Assembly (NCBI GenBank): GCA_016235265.1
Contig: JACRLI010000025.1
Coordinates: 1-49,430, forward strand
Reading direction: 5' to 3'
DNA from: Candidatus Eisenbacteria bacterium
GTDB taxonomy: Bacteria > Eisenbacteria > RBG-16-71-46 > JACRLI01
DNA: 49,430 nt
Under the pieces are notes generated by a model. That model did not search any database and had not been told where the DNA came from. It worked only from the letters and a program-made list of their open reading frames with translations. Positions 1-10,351 of this stretch are shown piece after piece; within the stretch, counting starts at the first letter, position 1; every line of letters starts with the position of its first letter. The translations under genes and the position numbers were made by a program.

Positions 1-320
1 AGCGCTCAACGGGGCTGCCCCCACCCCCACACCTGCCGGGCTCGCCACCTGACCCTGGCAAAAACTGCGTTCCGAGCCTCACCAGGCCAACAACAAGCCT
101 CGCCACCACTACTCCAACTGGCTTATCGACGGATTACGGGGAAGAGGCCCGGGGATTCGGGGCTCAGGGTGCCTCCCCGGGTGCGTCCCACCGCCCGCAT
201 GAAGCGGGACGCGGGCGCAAGAGGCCCGGCGCGGCGCCACGGGACATGCAGTCGGGGGCCGCAGCCTCGCGGCCACGGCCCCCACCGGTGCGTCGGAATG
301 CGGCCCTGATGGACCCCCGC
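1..320. other. Non-coding flank downstream of rpsA, no recognised gene
   Basis: I see no gene with a recognisable product in this stretch. One plus-strand frame stays open from base 1 to about 309, but its arginine/proline-rich translation resembles no family and is what high GC produces by chance. The segment at about 55-140 is less GC-rich than the neighbourhood. The only structure I can support is the hairpin at 254-283, described separately. Confidence 0.5.
254..283 (-). terminator. Possible terminator hairpin after rpsA
   Basis: GGGGGCCG at one end pairs perfectly with CGGCCCCC at the other across 14 nt, and an alternative inner stem (GGCCGC/GCGGCC) also forms. It lies 37 nt past the rpsA stop. 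No T-run follows on the minus strand, so it could be a Rho-independent terminator only in a loose sense, or an mRNA 3'-end stabiliser. Confidence 0.3.
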
Positions 321-2132
<1,812 letters not shown>

Positions 2133-2147
2133 GATCGGGTTGCCTCC

Positions 2148-2840
2148 TCAAGGGTGAACAGGCCCCGGCCTGCCTGGGCCGGGGGCGGAATCTGCTTTTG
2201 GCGTCGCCCCGTCCGTGCCGGTTTCGAGGGCCAGCACCTGCTGCTCCAGAAGGGCAATCTGGTCCATTACCGCGCGGCCGATCCGGCGGTGGGCCTCCTT
2301 GCGCTCCAGGTTGAGCAACTCGGGATCCGGTTCCAGCGGCGGGCCAAAAGCGACCGTTATCTTACTCCTTCGCAGGGTGCAATTCAACATCCGATTCGAA
2401 TTCCGCACATACGCCGGCACGATGGGAACCCCGCTCCCCAGAGCGAGATAGCCGATCCCCCCCTTGGGCGGCTTGAGCCGGCCGGTCCGATTGCGGCCGC
2501 CCTCGGGAAAGATCACGAGGCTGCCCCCGGCCCGCAAAACCTCCAGCGCCCCGTTGAGACCGGTCAGATCGGTGCTCCCGCGGTTGATGGGCACGGCGTT
2601 GACGCTGCGGATCAGCCGCCCGAAGACCGGGATCTCGAACAGCTTCTGCTTGGCGAAGTAATGCAACTCGATGTGCGAGGCCACCCCCAGGATCGGCGGC
2701 TCAAAGAACGAGAAGTGATTGCTGGCCATGATGAAGTTGCGCCCCCGCGGCAGGTGCTCGCGGCCGATCACCCGCATCGGGCCGATGCCCCGCAGGATCC
2801 AGCGGGCCAGCGCCAGGATGAACCGGTACCAGGGCCTCAC
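2148..2840 (-). CDS. plsC: 1-acyl-sn-glycerol-3-phosphate acyltransferase (PlsC family)
   Basis: This 230-residue membrane-associated acyltransferase should convert lysophosphatidate to phosphatidate in phospholipid synthesis. The four acyltransferase blocks are visible: NHFSFFEPP (block I, with E where NHx4D usually has D), INRGS (II), FPEGGRNR (III, variant of FPEGTRS) and VPIVPAYV (IV). A hydrophobic N-terminus (YRFILALARWILRGIG) precedes block I. I place the start at GTG, positions 2840-2838, because it forms a GTGA overlap with the cmk stop and has GGAGGGGAAG about 10 nt upstream; the longer open frame upstream is cmk read in the wrong frame. The Asp-to-Glu change in block I is conservative. 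Other acyl acceptors cannot be excluded. Confidence 0.9.
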   Translation of the reverse strand: MRPWYRFILALARWILRGIGPMRVIGREHLPRGRNFIMASNHFSFFEPPILGVASHIELHYFAKQKLFEIPVFGRLIRSVNAVPINRGSTDLTGLNGALEVLRAGGSLVIFPEGGRNRTGRLKPPKGGIGYLALGSGVPIVPAYVRNSNRMLNCTLRRSKITVAFGPPLEPDPELLNLERKEAHRRIGRAVMDQIALLEQQVLALETGTDGATPKADSAPGPGRPGPVHP

Positions 2841-3550
2841 GGGCCCTTCCCCTCCCCGCCGGGCCAGGGTCCCCACGCATCCGGCCAGCGCGCGCGCACG
2901 GCCGCGAGCACCCGCTGCACCTGGGCGTCGAAGCTCAGGCCGGTGGTGTCGATGCGCGCGGCGTCGTCGGCGGCGCGCAGCGGGCCGTCGGCGCGGCCCT
3001 CGTCCGAGGCGTCCCGCTCGGCGATGGCGCACTTCACCTTTTCCAGCTCGGCGGGCGTGGGCACCAGGCCCTGCTGCCGGATGCGACGCCGGGCCCGCTC
3101 GGCCAGGTCGGCGTCCAGGAACACCTTGATGGGCGTGTCGGGGCACACCACGGTGCCGATGTCGCGGCCTTCCATGACCACCGAGCCGGAGCCTTCCGCC
3201 AGGCGGCGCTGGGCGCCGACCATGCGGGTGCGCACCCGGCCGTGCGAGGCCACCACGGAGGCGGCCCTCGAGGCCTCGGGGCTGCGGATGTCCACGCTGA
3301 CGTCCTCCCCGTCCAGCAGCAGCCGGCCCGCGGGGTCGAAGCGCAGGCTCACCCTCTCGAGCAGCTCCACCAGGCCGGGTTCCGATTCCAGCGGCACCCC
3401 GGCACGCGCGGCGGCCACCGCCAGCGCGCGGTACATTGCGCCGGTGTCCACGTAGGCGAACCCGAGCCGTTCCGCCACGGCGCGCGCGGTGGAGCTCTTG
3501 CCGGCCCCGGCCGGGCCGTCAATGGCCAGCACGCGCTGCGGGCCGTTCAC
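2837..3550 (-). CDS. cmk: Cytidylate kinase
   Basis: This 237-residue kinase phosphorylates (d)CMP to (d)CDP with ATP. The P-loop GPAGAGKSS is at residues 10-18, followed by the family signature YVDTGAMYRAL, the CMP-binding region, and GRDIGTVVCPDTPIKVFLDA. The later RARRR and ERDASDEGR segments correspond to the lid and the conserved RDxxDxxR motif. The GTG start overlaps the aroA stop by GTGA and its own stop overlaps plsC in the same way, so aroA-cmk-plsC are translationally coupled. The length is normal for the short-form enzyme and it is not fused to rpsA or plsC. Confidence 0.95.
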   Translation of the reverse strand: MNGPQRVLAIDGPAGAGKSSTARAVAERLGFAYVDTGAMYRALAVAAARAGVPLESEPGLVELLERVSLRFDPAGRLLLDGEDVSVDIRSPEASRAASVVASHGRVRTRMVGAQRRLAEGSGSVVMEGRDIGTVVCPDTPIKVFLDADLAERARRRIRQQGLVPTPAELEKVKCAIAERDASDEGRADGPLRAADDAARIDTTGLSFDAQVQRVLAAVRARWPDAWGPWPGGEGKGP

Positions 3551-4836
3551 GGCTGCCACTCCCGCAGCGTGCCGAGGAAGGTGGGATCCGAGGTAAGGAC
3601 CGCCCCGATGTCCTCGATGCACACGTCGCCCCCGGCCGCCAGCCCCGCCACCGCGAAGCTCATCACGATCCTGTGGTCGCCGTGGCTCTCCACGGAGCCC
3701 CCGCCGAAGGGGCGGCCGCCGTTGCCGCGCACGGTCCAGCCGTCCGCCCGGGTCTCCACGTGCGTGCCCAGCGCGCGCAGTCCCGCCGCGGTGGTCTCGA
3801 TCCGGTCGCTCTCCTTGACCCGGAGCTCCTCCGCGCCGCGCACCGTGGATTCGCCCCATGCGGCCGCCTGGGCCACCCCGAGCGCCGGCAGCTCGTCGAG
3901 CAGCGCGGGCACCTCGGGGGGCTCGATGTCCGCGGCGCGCAGCGCCGAAGCGCGCACCCGCACGCAGCCGCGGGGCTCGCCGTCCCCGGCGTCCACCTCG
4001 ATTTCCAGGTCCGCCCCCATGCGCTCCAGCACGCGCAACGCGCCGATGCGGGTGGGATTGAGGCACACGTCCTCGATCTCGATCTCCGCGCCCGGCACGA
4101 TCAGCGCGGCCACCACCCAGAAGAGCGCCGCGGAGGGGTCCCGCGGGACGCGGAACCGCGCGCCGGCCAGGCGCGCGCCGCCCCTCACCGCGGACACCAG
4201 GCCATGGCGTTCCACGGGCACTCCCCAGTGCGGCAGCATCCGCTCGGTGTGGTCGCGCGACAGCGCCGGTTCGGTGACGCGCGTCACTCCCTGCGCGCGC
4301 AGACCCGCCAGCAGCACGCAGGACTTCACCTGGGCGCTGGCCACCGGGGACGTGTACTCGATGCCGGCCAGGCCGCCGCCTTCCACGACCAGGGGCGGCA
4401 GGCGGTCGCCGTCGCGCGCCGAGACGCGCGCCCCCATGCGCCGCAGCGGTTCCACCACGCGGGCCACCGGTCGGCGCGAGAGCGAGGCGTCGCCGGAGTA
4501 CTCCGCGCGGATGGGAAAACCGGCGAACGCGCCGGCCAGCACGCGCATCGTGGTGCCGGAGTTCCCGCAGTCCACGCGCAGGTCGAGCCCGGAGGGATCC
4601 TTCTCGATCCCGGTCACCAGCCAGCCATCCTCGGAGCGCTCGTAGCGCGCCCCCAGCTGCTCCAGGGCGGTGCGCGTGCGGGCGCAGTCCTCGCCGGGAT
4701 TCACCCCGGAGAGGCGGCTCTGGCCCGCGGCGAGCCCGGCCAGCAGGAACGCGCGGTGCGAGATGGACTTGTCCCCGGGCGGATGCACCGTCCCTCGGAA
4801 CGGTCTTCCCGGGTGGACGCGCAGGCGATCGGTCAC
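3547..4836 (-). CDS. aroA: 3-phosphoshikimate 1-carboxyvinyltransferase (EPSP synthase)
   Basis: This 429-residue enzyme joins shikimate-3-phosphate and PEP in the sixth step of chorismate synthesis. The N-terminal PPGDKSISHRAFLLAGLAAG motif carries the substrate-binding Lys and Ser-Arg-like positions; DCGNSGTTMRVLAG and the later LRVKESDRI and DHRIVMSFAVAGLAA motifs are diagnostic. It starts with GTG overlapping the tyrA stop (GTGA). The hisC-tyrA-aroA order matches the well-known Bacillus hisC-tyrA-aroE block, where aroE is the EPSP synthase. The DKSISHRA region has Ala after the Arg, and no class I/II distinction is attempted here. Confidence 0.96.
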   Translation of the reverse strand: MTDRLRVHPGRPFRGTVHPPGDKSISHRAFLLAGLAAGQSRLSGVNPGEDCARTRTALEQLGARYERSEDGWLVTGIEKDPSGLDLRVDCGNSGTTMRVLAGAFAGFPIRAEYSGDASLSRRPVARVVEPLRRMGARVSARDGDRLPPLVVEGGGLAGIEYTSPVASAQVKSCVLLAGLRAQGVTRVTEPALSRDHTERMLPHWGVPVERHGLVSAVRGGARLAGARFRVPRDPSAALFWVVAALIVPGAEIEIEDVCLNPTRIGALRVLERMGADLEIEVDAGDGEPRGCVRVRASALRAADIEPPEVPALLDELPALGVAQAAAWGESTVRGAEELRVKESDRIETTAAGLRALGTHVETRADGWTVRGNGGRPFGGGSVESHGDHRIVMSFAVAGLAAGGDVCIEDIGAVLTSDPTFLGTLREWQP

Positions 4837-5678
4837 GGGCAGAGGTCCTCCAGCGCACGCAGCGCTCGTTCCGGGTCCGGGTCATCGAAGCAGTCGGCGA
4901 GCGCGGCGGCGCCGCCCGCCACGCGCCGCAGCGCCGCGGCCACGTGGTCGCGGTTCGCGGTCAGGATGTCGGCCCACAGACCGGGAGAGCTGCGGGCCAG
5001 GCGGGCCAGCTCGCGGGCCACCGGGCCGCCCTGCGCGGGCACCAGGCCTTCGCGGCCCCAGTCGTTCCGGAGCAGCCAGGCCAGCAGCTGCGGGAGATGG
5101 CTGAGGGAAGCGGCCATGCGGTCGTGGGCGTCCGGATCCGCGCGGAACGTCACGGCCCCCAGCGCGTCCACCAGGGGCTCGAGTTCCGGCAGCGGTCCGG
5201 CCGGGGCGCACAGGTACCACGGCGCGCCGGCGAAGAGGTCCGCGCGTGCCGCGGCCGGGCCGCTGGACTCGGAGCCGGCCATGGGATGGCCGCCCACGAA
5301 GCGCGCCCCGCCGCGGGCGGCGAACAGCCGCGCGCCGGTCGCGCAGATGGCCCGCTTCACGCTGCCGGTGTCGGTGATCAGGAGCGTGGCGGGCGCGCCG
5401 GCCAGATCCTCCAGCATCCGGACGTTGGCGGACGGCGGCGCGGCGAGGAACAGCACGTCCACCGAGGCGGAGAGCTCGCGCGGCCCGTCGCACAGCCGGT
5501 CGGCGGCCCCGCGGTCCCGGGCCACGGAGCGCGCGACGTCGTCGGGATCAAAGCCCAGCACCCGCACCCCGGCCTGGCGCAGCCCCAGGCCGATCGAGGC
5601 TCCGATCAGGCCGAGGCCGGCCACGCCCACGCGGAGGTCCTGGATGGGGCGCGCGGCGAGGCGGGGATCGCTCATCAC
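4833..5678 (-). CDS. tyrA: Prephenate dehydrogenase (or arogenate dehydrogenase)
   Basis: This 281-residue NAD(P)-dependent TyrA enzyme oxidatively decarboxylates prephenate (or arogenate) toward tyrosine. The N-terminal Rossmann motif VGVAGLGLIGASIGLGLRQ is followed by DTGSVKRAI, FVGGHPMAGSE (the conserved GxHPMAGxE motif) and a helical C-terminal dimerisation domain with SHLPQLLAWLL. No chorismate mutase or ACT domain is attached, so feedback control would have to act elsewhere. The frame opens with GTG-ATG; GGCGGAG lies about 7 nt before the GTG. It follows hisC by 22 nt and overlaps aroA by 4 nt. Cofactor and substrate preference cannot be read from the sequence. Confidence 0.93.
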   Translation of the reverse strand: MMSDPRLAARPIQDLRVGVAGLGLIGASIGLGLRQAGVRVLGFDPDDVARSVARDRGAADRLCDGPRELSASVDVLFLAAPPSANVRMLEDLAGAPATLLITDTGSVKRAICATGARLFAARGGARFVGGHPMAGSESSGPAAARADLFAGAPWYLCAPAGPLPELEPLVDALGAVTFRADPDAHDRMAASLSHLPQLLAWLLRNDWGREGLVPAQGGPVARELARLARSSPGLWADILTANRDHVAAALRRVAGGAAALADCFDDPDPERALRALEDLCP

Positions 5679-5700
5679 CGGGCTCCGCCGAGAACCAAGG

Positions 5701-6819
5701 TCAGCGCGCCGCGACGGGCCGCAGCACGTCGCGGAACGCGCTCACCAGGCGTTCCGTCTCTTCCATCGTGCCGCTGGTGACGCGCAGGTATTCGGGGGAC
5801 AGGCCGAACGCCACCATGTTGCGGACGATAATCCCGCGCCGCTCCAGCTCCGCCTGGACGGGCCGTGAATCCGCCGGCAGCTTTACCAGCACGAAGTTCG
5901 CCTGCGTGGGAGTGACCTCCACCCCCAGGGACTCCATGCACTCCACGATCCGGGTCAGGGAAGCCTGGTTCAGCGCCACGGCGCGGCGCACGTGGTCCTG
6001 GTCGCGCAGGGCCGCCGTCGCGGCCGCCTGCGCGGGCGTGTTCACGTTGAAGGGCAGACGGGCGCGGTTGTAGTAGTCCACCAGCGCCGGCGGGGCGATC
6101 ATGTAGGAGGCTCGGAATCCCGCCAGCGAGTAGGCCTTCGAAAAGGTGCGCAACTCGGCCACCGGCCGGCCGGCCCGCACGTACTTCAGAATGTCGGGGA
6201 AGTCGGGCCGGGTGGCGTACTCGGCGTAGGCGTGGTCGAACACCACCAGCACGTCCTCGCCGATGCCTTCCATGAAGCGGTCCACCTCGTCATGGCCCAG
6301 GGACGTGCCCGTGGGATTGTCGGGATTGCAGATGAACACCAGCCGGGTGCGCGGGGTCATGGCCGCGCGCATCGCCCGGAGGTCGTGACCCAGGTTGCGC
6401 GGCGGGACCGCGACCGGGGTGGCGCCCACCGAAAGCGCGGACATCCGGTACAGCAGGAACGACGGCGGGTGCGTGAACACCACCTCGTGCCCCTCGCCGC
6501 AGGTGAGCATCGCCGAGAGGTAGATGCTCTCCGAGGAGCCGTTGAAGGCCGCGAAGTGGCTCTCCGGCAGTCCCCAGTGCCGGGCCAGTTCGCGGCGCAG
6601 GTAGTAGCAGCCGGCATCCCCGTAGCGGTTGGCCGAGCGCATGCAGTCGCGCACGGCCTGGAGGGCCAGCGGTGAGGGGCCCGCGGGGTTCTCGTTCGAC
6701 GCGAACTTGAGGGCGCCCTCGATCCCGAGCTCGCGCTCGAGCTCCTCGATGGGCTTGCCCGGGGTGTATGGCTGGATGGCCCGGATCCCCGGGCGGATCA
6801 GCTGGTCGAAGGCAGGCAT
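5701..6819 (-). CDS. hisC: Histidinol-phosphate / aromatic aminotransferase (HisC-like)
   Basis: This is a 372-residue fold-type I PLP aminotransferase. SNENPAGPSP near residue 41 and FICNPDNPTGT near 162 are the usual substrate/cofactor motifs, and the Schiff-base lysine is K228 in RTFSKAYSLAG. The start ATG (6819) has GAGGAGGGGAA immediately upstream; 17 codons of open frame before it lack support. No other his gene is nearby. Its place between pheA and tyrA-aroA suggests it transaminates phenylpyruvate, hydroxyphenylpyruvate or prephenate, as HisC does in Bacillus; it may also serve histidine synthesis. Confidence 0.9.
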   Translation of the reverse strand: MPAFDQLIRPGIRAIQPYTPGKPIEELERELGIEGALKFASNENPAGPSPLALQAVRDCMRSANRYGDAGCYYLRRELARHWGLPESHFAAFNGSSESIYLSAMLTCGEGHEVVFTHPPSFLLYRMSALSVGATPVAVPPRNLGHDLRAMRAAMTPRTRLVFICNPDNPTGTSLGHDEVDRFMEGIGEDVLVVFDHAYAEYATRPDFPDILKYVRAGRPVAELRTFSKAYSLAGFRASYMIAPPALVDYYNRARLPFNVNTPAQAAATAALRDQDHVRRAVALNQASLTRIVECMESLGVEVTPTQANFVLVKLPADSRPVQAELERRGIIVRNMVAFGLSPEYLRVTSGTMEETERLVSAFRDVLRPVAAR

Positions 6820-6925
6820 TTCCCCTCCTCGTCCTCTCCGGTGTCTGCGACCGAAGTCCCAAGCTACCACGGCCGAGCGGGGCCGTCAAAACGGCCCTGG
6901 ACCGCGGCTGGGGGCCGTCGTCCCT

Positions 6926-7993
6926 TCAGCGGGTGACGGAACGGGGAAAGGAACCGAGGACCTTGAAGAAGGCGGTGCCGCGCTGCACCGCGGTGAGCGC
7001 GGTCTTGAGCGGCTCCTCCTGGTGGTGGCCGTCGGCTTCGAGGTAGAAGAGGTGGTCCCACGACCAGCGCGCGTTGGCGCGGTTTTCGAGCCACACCAGG
7101 TTGATCCCGGTGGATGCGAAGCAGCCCAGCAGCCCGTGCAGGAAGCCGGGGCGGTTGTCGAGGGCCACCAGCAGCGCGGTCTTCTCCTCCGCGGCCCGCT
7201 TGGCGGGCTCGATGCCCAGGATCAGGTAGCGGCGCGCGGCTCCGGGCACGTCGTCCAGCGCCTCGGCGATGACCTCCAGCCCGGCCAGCTCGCCCAGGAT
7301 GCGGGTGCCGACCGCCGCGGCGCCCGGGCTGCGGGCCGCCAGCCGCGCCGCCTCCAGGCCGTTGCGCACCGCCACGCGCTCCACTCCCGGGTGCATCAGG
7401 TCGAGGTGGCGGCGGCAGTGGGTGAAGGAGTAGGGGTCCCCGATCAGGCGCGCCACCGGCCCCGCCGAGCCGGCCAGCAGGCAGTGGCTGTTCTCCACCA
7501 GGAACTCGCCCACCACCGGGAACGGGGAATTGAGCAGCAGGTCGAAGGCTTCGAAGCCGGGGTCTTCGCCGGACGGCGTGATCGGGAAACAGCCGAAGTC
7601 CGCGGAGCGGGCCTGCAGGGTGCCGAGCAGGGCGTCGGCGTCGGTCATGGGGGCGCAGAAGGCGGAGCTGCCGAAGCGCGACGCGGCGGCCTCGTGGCCG
7701 AACCCGCCCTCCTCCCCCAGGAAGGCGACCCGCGTGGGCGCTTCGAGCGCGCGGGACGCGGAGATGATCTCCCGGAAGATGGCTTCGAGCGAGCGGGCGG
7801 GGAGGCGGCCCGCGCCGAGCGCCACGGCACGGGAGATCACCGTCTCCTCGCGGCCCGGGTCGAACACCGCCGAGCCCTCGGCCGCCTTCAGCGCCCCGAT
7901 GCGGCCGGCCACGTCGGCGCGCTGCGCCAGCAGCGAGACCAGGTCGCGGTCAATGCGGTCGATCTGCGCGCGGAGGTCAGTGAGCTCGTCCAT
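6926..7993 (-). CDS. pheA: P-protein: chorismate mutase - prephenate dehydratase-like - ACT
   Basis: This 355-residue protein has the layout of the bifunctional enzyme that makes phenylpyruvate. Residues 1-85 are an AroQ chorismate mutase with LRAQIDRIDRDLVSLLAQR, RIGALK and FREIISASRALE. Residues 87-262 align with the prephenate dehydratase domain (VAFLGEEGGFGHEAA through YLILG). An ACT domain follows (LVALDNRPGFLHGLLGCF). Two hallmark sites of the dehydratase differ: the usual PIENS motif reads PITPS (137-141) and the usual TRF reads RRY (254-256). I checked both against the DNA, and no frameshift explains them. Loss or change of dehydratase activity is therefore possible, while the mutase looks intact. 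The start overlaps the rluB end by 17 nt, with AGGGGA as RBS. Confidence 0.85.
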   Translation of the reverse strand: MDELTDLRAQIDRIDRDLVSLLAQRADVAGRIGALKAAEGSAVFDPGREETVISRAVALGAGRLPARSLEAIFREIISASRALEAPTRVAFLGEEGGFGHEAAASRFGSSAFCAPMTDADALLGTLQARSADFGCFPITPSGEDPGFEAFDLLLNSPFPVVGEFLVENSHCLLAGSAGPVARLIGDPYSFTHCRRHLDLMHPGVERVAVRNGLEAARLAARSPGAAAVGTRILGELAGLEVIAEALDDVPGAARRYLILGIEPAKRAAEEKTALLVALDNRPGFLHGLLGCFASTGINLVWLENRANARWSWDHLFYLEADGHHQEEPLKTALTAVQRGTAFFKVLGSFPRSVTR

Positions 7994-8732
7994 GGGTCCC
8001 CTGTCTCGGGCCGCGGCGCGGGCGCGCCGGCTCGCGTTGCATCAAACGTTCGAGGTCCAGGGGGCCCAGCTCGCGCCACTCCCCGGGCTGCAGCCGGCCC
8101 AGCAGCAGCCCGCCGATGCGCACCCGCTTGAGGCGTTCCACCGGCAGGCCCACGGCCGCGCACATCTCGCGGATCTCCCGCTTGCGGCCCTCGAGCAGCA
8201 CCACCGAGAGCCGCCGCGGCCCGGTCTGCTCCACGCGCTCCGGTCGCACCGGCCCCAGGGCCTGCGTGCGCACGCCGCGTCGGAGGCGGTCCACCGCGAC
8301 CTCTTCCACGTCCGCGCCCACGGTGACGCGGTACTCTTTTTCCACGCGGTTTCGCGGATGGGTGAGCCGCAGCGCCAGGTCGCCGTCGTTGGTGAGCAGC
8401 AGCAGCCCTTCGCTGAGCAGGTCCAGGCGGCCCACTGGAAACAGGCGCTCGCGCCGGTTCGGGAGCAGGTCGAGCACCGTCTCGCGACCTTCGGGATCGT
8501 CCACCGTGGAGACGTAGCCCGGCGGCTTGTACACCATCACAGTCACCTTGGAGGCGGGCCGGCGCAGCGCGCGCCCGTCCACCGTGACCCGGTCGCGGGC
8601 CGGGTCCACCTTCTGCCCCAGTTCCGCCGGCCGGCCGTTCACCTGCACCCGGCCTTCGCGGATCAGCTCGTCGGCCTTGCGCCGGGCGGCGACGCCGCAC
8701 TCGGCGAGGTACTTACCGAGCCTTGTCTCCAT
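7977..8732 (-). CDS. rluB: rRNA pseudouridine synthase, RsuA/RluB family
   Basis: This 251-residue enzyme isomerises a specific uridine of rRNA (RluB acts on 23S helix 89, RsuA on 16S). An N-terminal S4 RNA-binding domain (ETRLGKYLAECGVAARRKAD) precedes the catalytic domain with the signature VGRLDLLSEGLLLLTNDG containing the catalytic Asp. EGRKREIREMCAAVG and VxRLxRxxxGGL complete the family motifs. The basic C-terminal tail (ARPRRGPRQGTHGRAH) is low-complexity. The neighbourhood scpA-scpB-rluB is conserved across many bacteria and favours the RluB assignment. It overlaps scpB by 20 nt and pheA by 17 nt. Confidence 0.93.
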   Translation of the reverse strand: METRLGKYLAECGVAARRKADELIREGRVQVNGRPAELGQKVDPARDRVTVDGRALRRPASKVTVMVYKPPGYVSTVDDPEGRETVLDLLPNRRERLFPVGRLDLLSEGLLLLTNDGDLALRLTHPRNRVEKEYRVTVGADVEEVAVDRLRRGVRTQALGPVRPERVEQTGPRRLSVVLLEGRKREIREMCAAVGLPVERLKRVRIGGLLLGRLQPGEWRELGPLDLERLMQREPARPRRGPRQGTHGRAH

Positions 8733-9501
8733 CGGAGCCGCCCCCCGGGGCGCCGCTGGGCTCCTCCCAGGCGGCCTCCAGTTCGTCGAGTTCGGCCGCA
8801 GTCATGCCCTCGGCGTCGCCGGACGAAGGCGGCCCGGACGCCGCCGAGGTCCCGGGGGTGTCCGCCGCGGCTTCCGCCTCCAATCCGTCGAACAGGCCCG
8901 CTTCGAGCCCCTCGCGGTCCTTCAGGAGTTCGGCCAGTTCCTCGGGCTTGGGCAGATCGGTGAGGTCGTTGATGCCGAAATAGACCAGGAACTCCTGGGT
9001 GGTCCCGTACAGGAGCGGGCGGCCCACGGTGTGGGCCCGGCCGCGAATGCCCACGAGATTGCGCTCCAGCAGGTGTGCCAGCACTCCCGAGGAGTCCACA
9101 CCGCGGATACCCTCGATGTCGGCCTTGGTCACCGGCTGGCGGTACGCCACGATGGCCAGCGTCTCCAGTGCGGCGCGCGAGAGGCGCGCCTTGCGCCGCC
9201 CGCGGAGCATGCGCTGCACGTACGGCGCGTACTCCGGGCGCGACACGATCTGCCAGCCGCCGGCGACCTGCACCAGGGTCACGCCACGGCCCGCGCCCTC
9301 CAGCTCCGCGCGGAGCTGCTCGAGGAGCCCCCCCACCTCGGGGGCGGCGAGCGGCGCCAGGGCCTCGGCCAGCGCCTCGAGCGTGAGCGGCTGAGGCGCC
9401 GCGAACAGCAGCGCTTCCAGGGCGGGCAGCAGCCCGGAAGGCTCATCCCCCCGCGGGCTGGGGTCCCGCGGCTCGTGCGGGTTGGATCCAGATGTCGCCA
9501 A
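8713..9501 (-). CDS. scpB: Segregation and condensation protein B
   Basis: This 262-residue kleisin partner binds ScpA and SMC in the bacterial condensin complex. Two winged-helix domains can be recognised, with ALEALLFAAPQPLTLEALAEAL at the start of the first and LSRAALETLAIVAYRQPVTKADIEGIRGV at the start of the second, ending in LLYGTTQEFLVYFGI. The last 80 residues are acidic and Ala/Gly-rich and probably disordered. I see no ATG or GTG in frame before the domain; TTG at 9501 is the best start and gives a 59-nt overlap with scpA. Its partner gene lies directly upstream. Confidence 0.93.
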   Translation of the reverse strand: MATSGSNPHEPRDPSPRGDEPSGLLPALEALLFAAPQPLTLEALAEALAPLAAPEVGGLLEQLRAELEGAGRGVTLVQVAGGWQIVSRPEYAPYVQRMLRGRRKARLSRAALETLAIVAYRQPVTKADIEGIRGVDSSGVLAHLLERNLVGIRGRAHTVGRPLLYGTTQEFLVYFGINDLTDLPKPEELAELLKDREGLEAGLFDGLEAEAAADTPGTSAASGPPSSGDAEGMTAAELDELEAAWEEPSGAPGGGSDGDKAR

Positions 9502-10351
9502 ACGATTCCTCCTGCTCGGCCATGATCTCGCCGAGCTTCATCAATTCCAGGAGCGCCATGAAGGTCACGATCATCTCCAGCCTGCGCCGGCAGCGGGCCA
9601 GCAGCTCGGTGAAGCGAATCCGCCCCCGGCCGGTGATCTCCTGCCGGATGCGCTCCATGCAGTCCTCGATGTAGATCGCCGGCGCCTGCACTTCGTAGAC
9701 CGCCGCCTCCACCGACGCGCGCAGCTGCACCTGCCGGAATACGTCCAGCAGGTCGAACAGGCTCACCGGGCGCAGCGGCAGCGGCTCGCTGCGATCCAGG
9801 CTCTCGGGCAGCCCCCGCTCGTAGAGGCAGCGGCGCTCCTCCTCGCGCTCCCGGAGCCGGCCGGCCACCTCCTTGTACTTGCGGTACTCGAGCAGTTGTT
9901 GCACCAGCGCTTCGCGAGGGTCGCCCTCCTCCTCCTCCTCGAGCGGCGTGACCGGGAGCAGCATCTTCACCTTGATGCGCATCAGCGTCGCCGCCATGAC
10001 CAGGAACTCGCCGGCCACGTCGAGGTTGAGCGCGCGCATCAGGTCCAGGTATCGAAGGTACTGCTCGGTGATGCGCGCGATCGGAATGTCATAGATGTCC
10101 ACCTCGTCGCGCTTGATGAGGTGGAGCAGCAGGTCGAGCGGGCCCTCGAAGCCCTGGATCCGGACCTGGTAGCCGGCCTGCTCGGGCGCGCCGGCGCCGG
10201 CCGGCGTGGATGCGCCGGTCCCGGGCGATCCGGGCGCGGTGGCCCCGGGCGATCCGGGCGCGGAGGTCCCGCGAGCTTCGGGCGAAGAGGTCCCGGGCGC
10301 CTCGGGGGCGTCAGGCGCGGCGGAGGGAAGGTCGTTCACGGGATCGCTCAT
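9443..10351 (-). CDS. scpA: Segregation and condensation protein A
   Basis: This 302-residue kleisin bridges the SMC heads. The conserved N-terminal block is YQVRIQGFEGPLDLLLHLIK with DIYDIPIARITEQYL, followed by GEFLVMAATLMRIKVKMLLP and the C-terminal winged helix (VTFMALLELMKLGEI). Residues 2-52 are a Pro/Gly/Ser/Ala-rich tail with an imperfect 24-bp tandem DNA repeat (about 10217-10264, APGSPG units); it is not part of the normal ScpA fold and is likely a flexible linker. The ATG overlaps the trpS stop as ATGA. Confidence 0.94.
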   Translation of the reverse strand: MSDPVNDLPSAAPDAPEAPGTSSPEARGTSAPGSPGATAPGSPGTGASTPAGAGAPEQAGYQVRIQGFEGPLDLLLHLIKRDEVDIYDIPIARITEQYLRYLDLMRALNLDVAGEFLVMAATLMRIKVKMLLPVTPLEEEEEGDPREALVQQLLEYRKYKEVAGRLREREEERRCLYERGLPESLDRSEPLPLRPVSLFDLLDVFRQVQLRASVEAAVYEVQAPAIYIEDCMERIRQEITGRGRIRFTELLARCRRRLEMIVTFMALLELMKLGEIMAEQEESFGDIWIQPARAAGPQPAGG

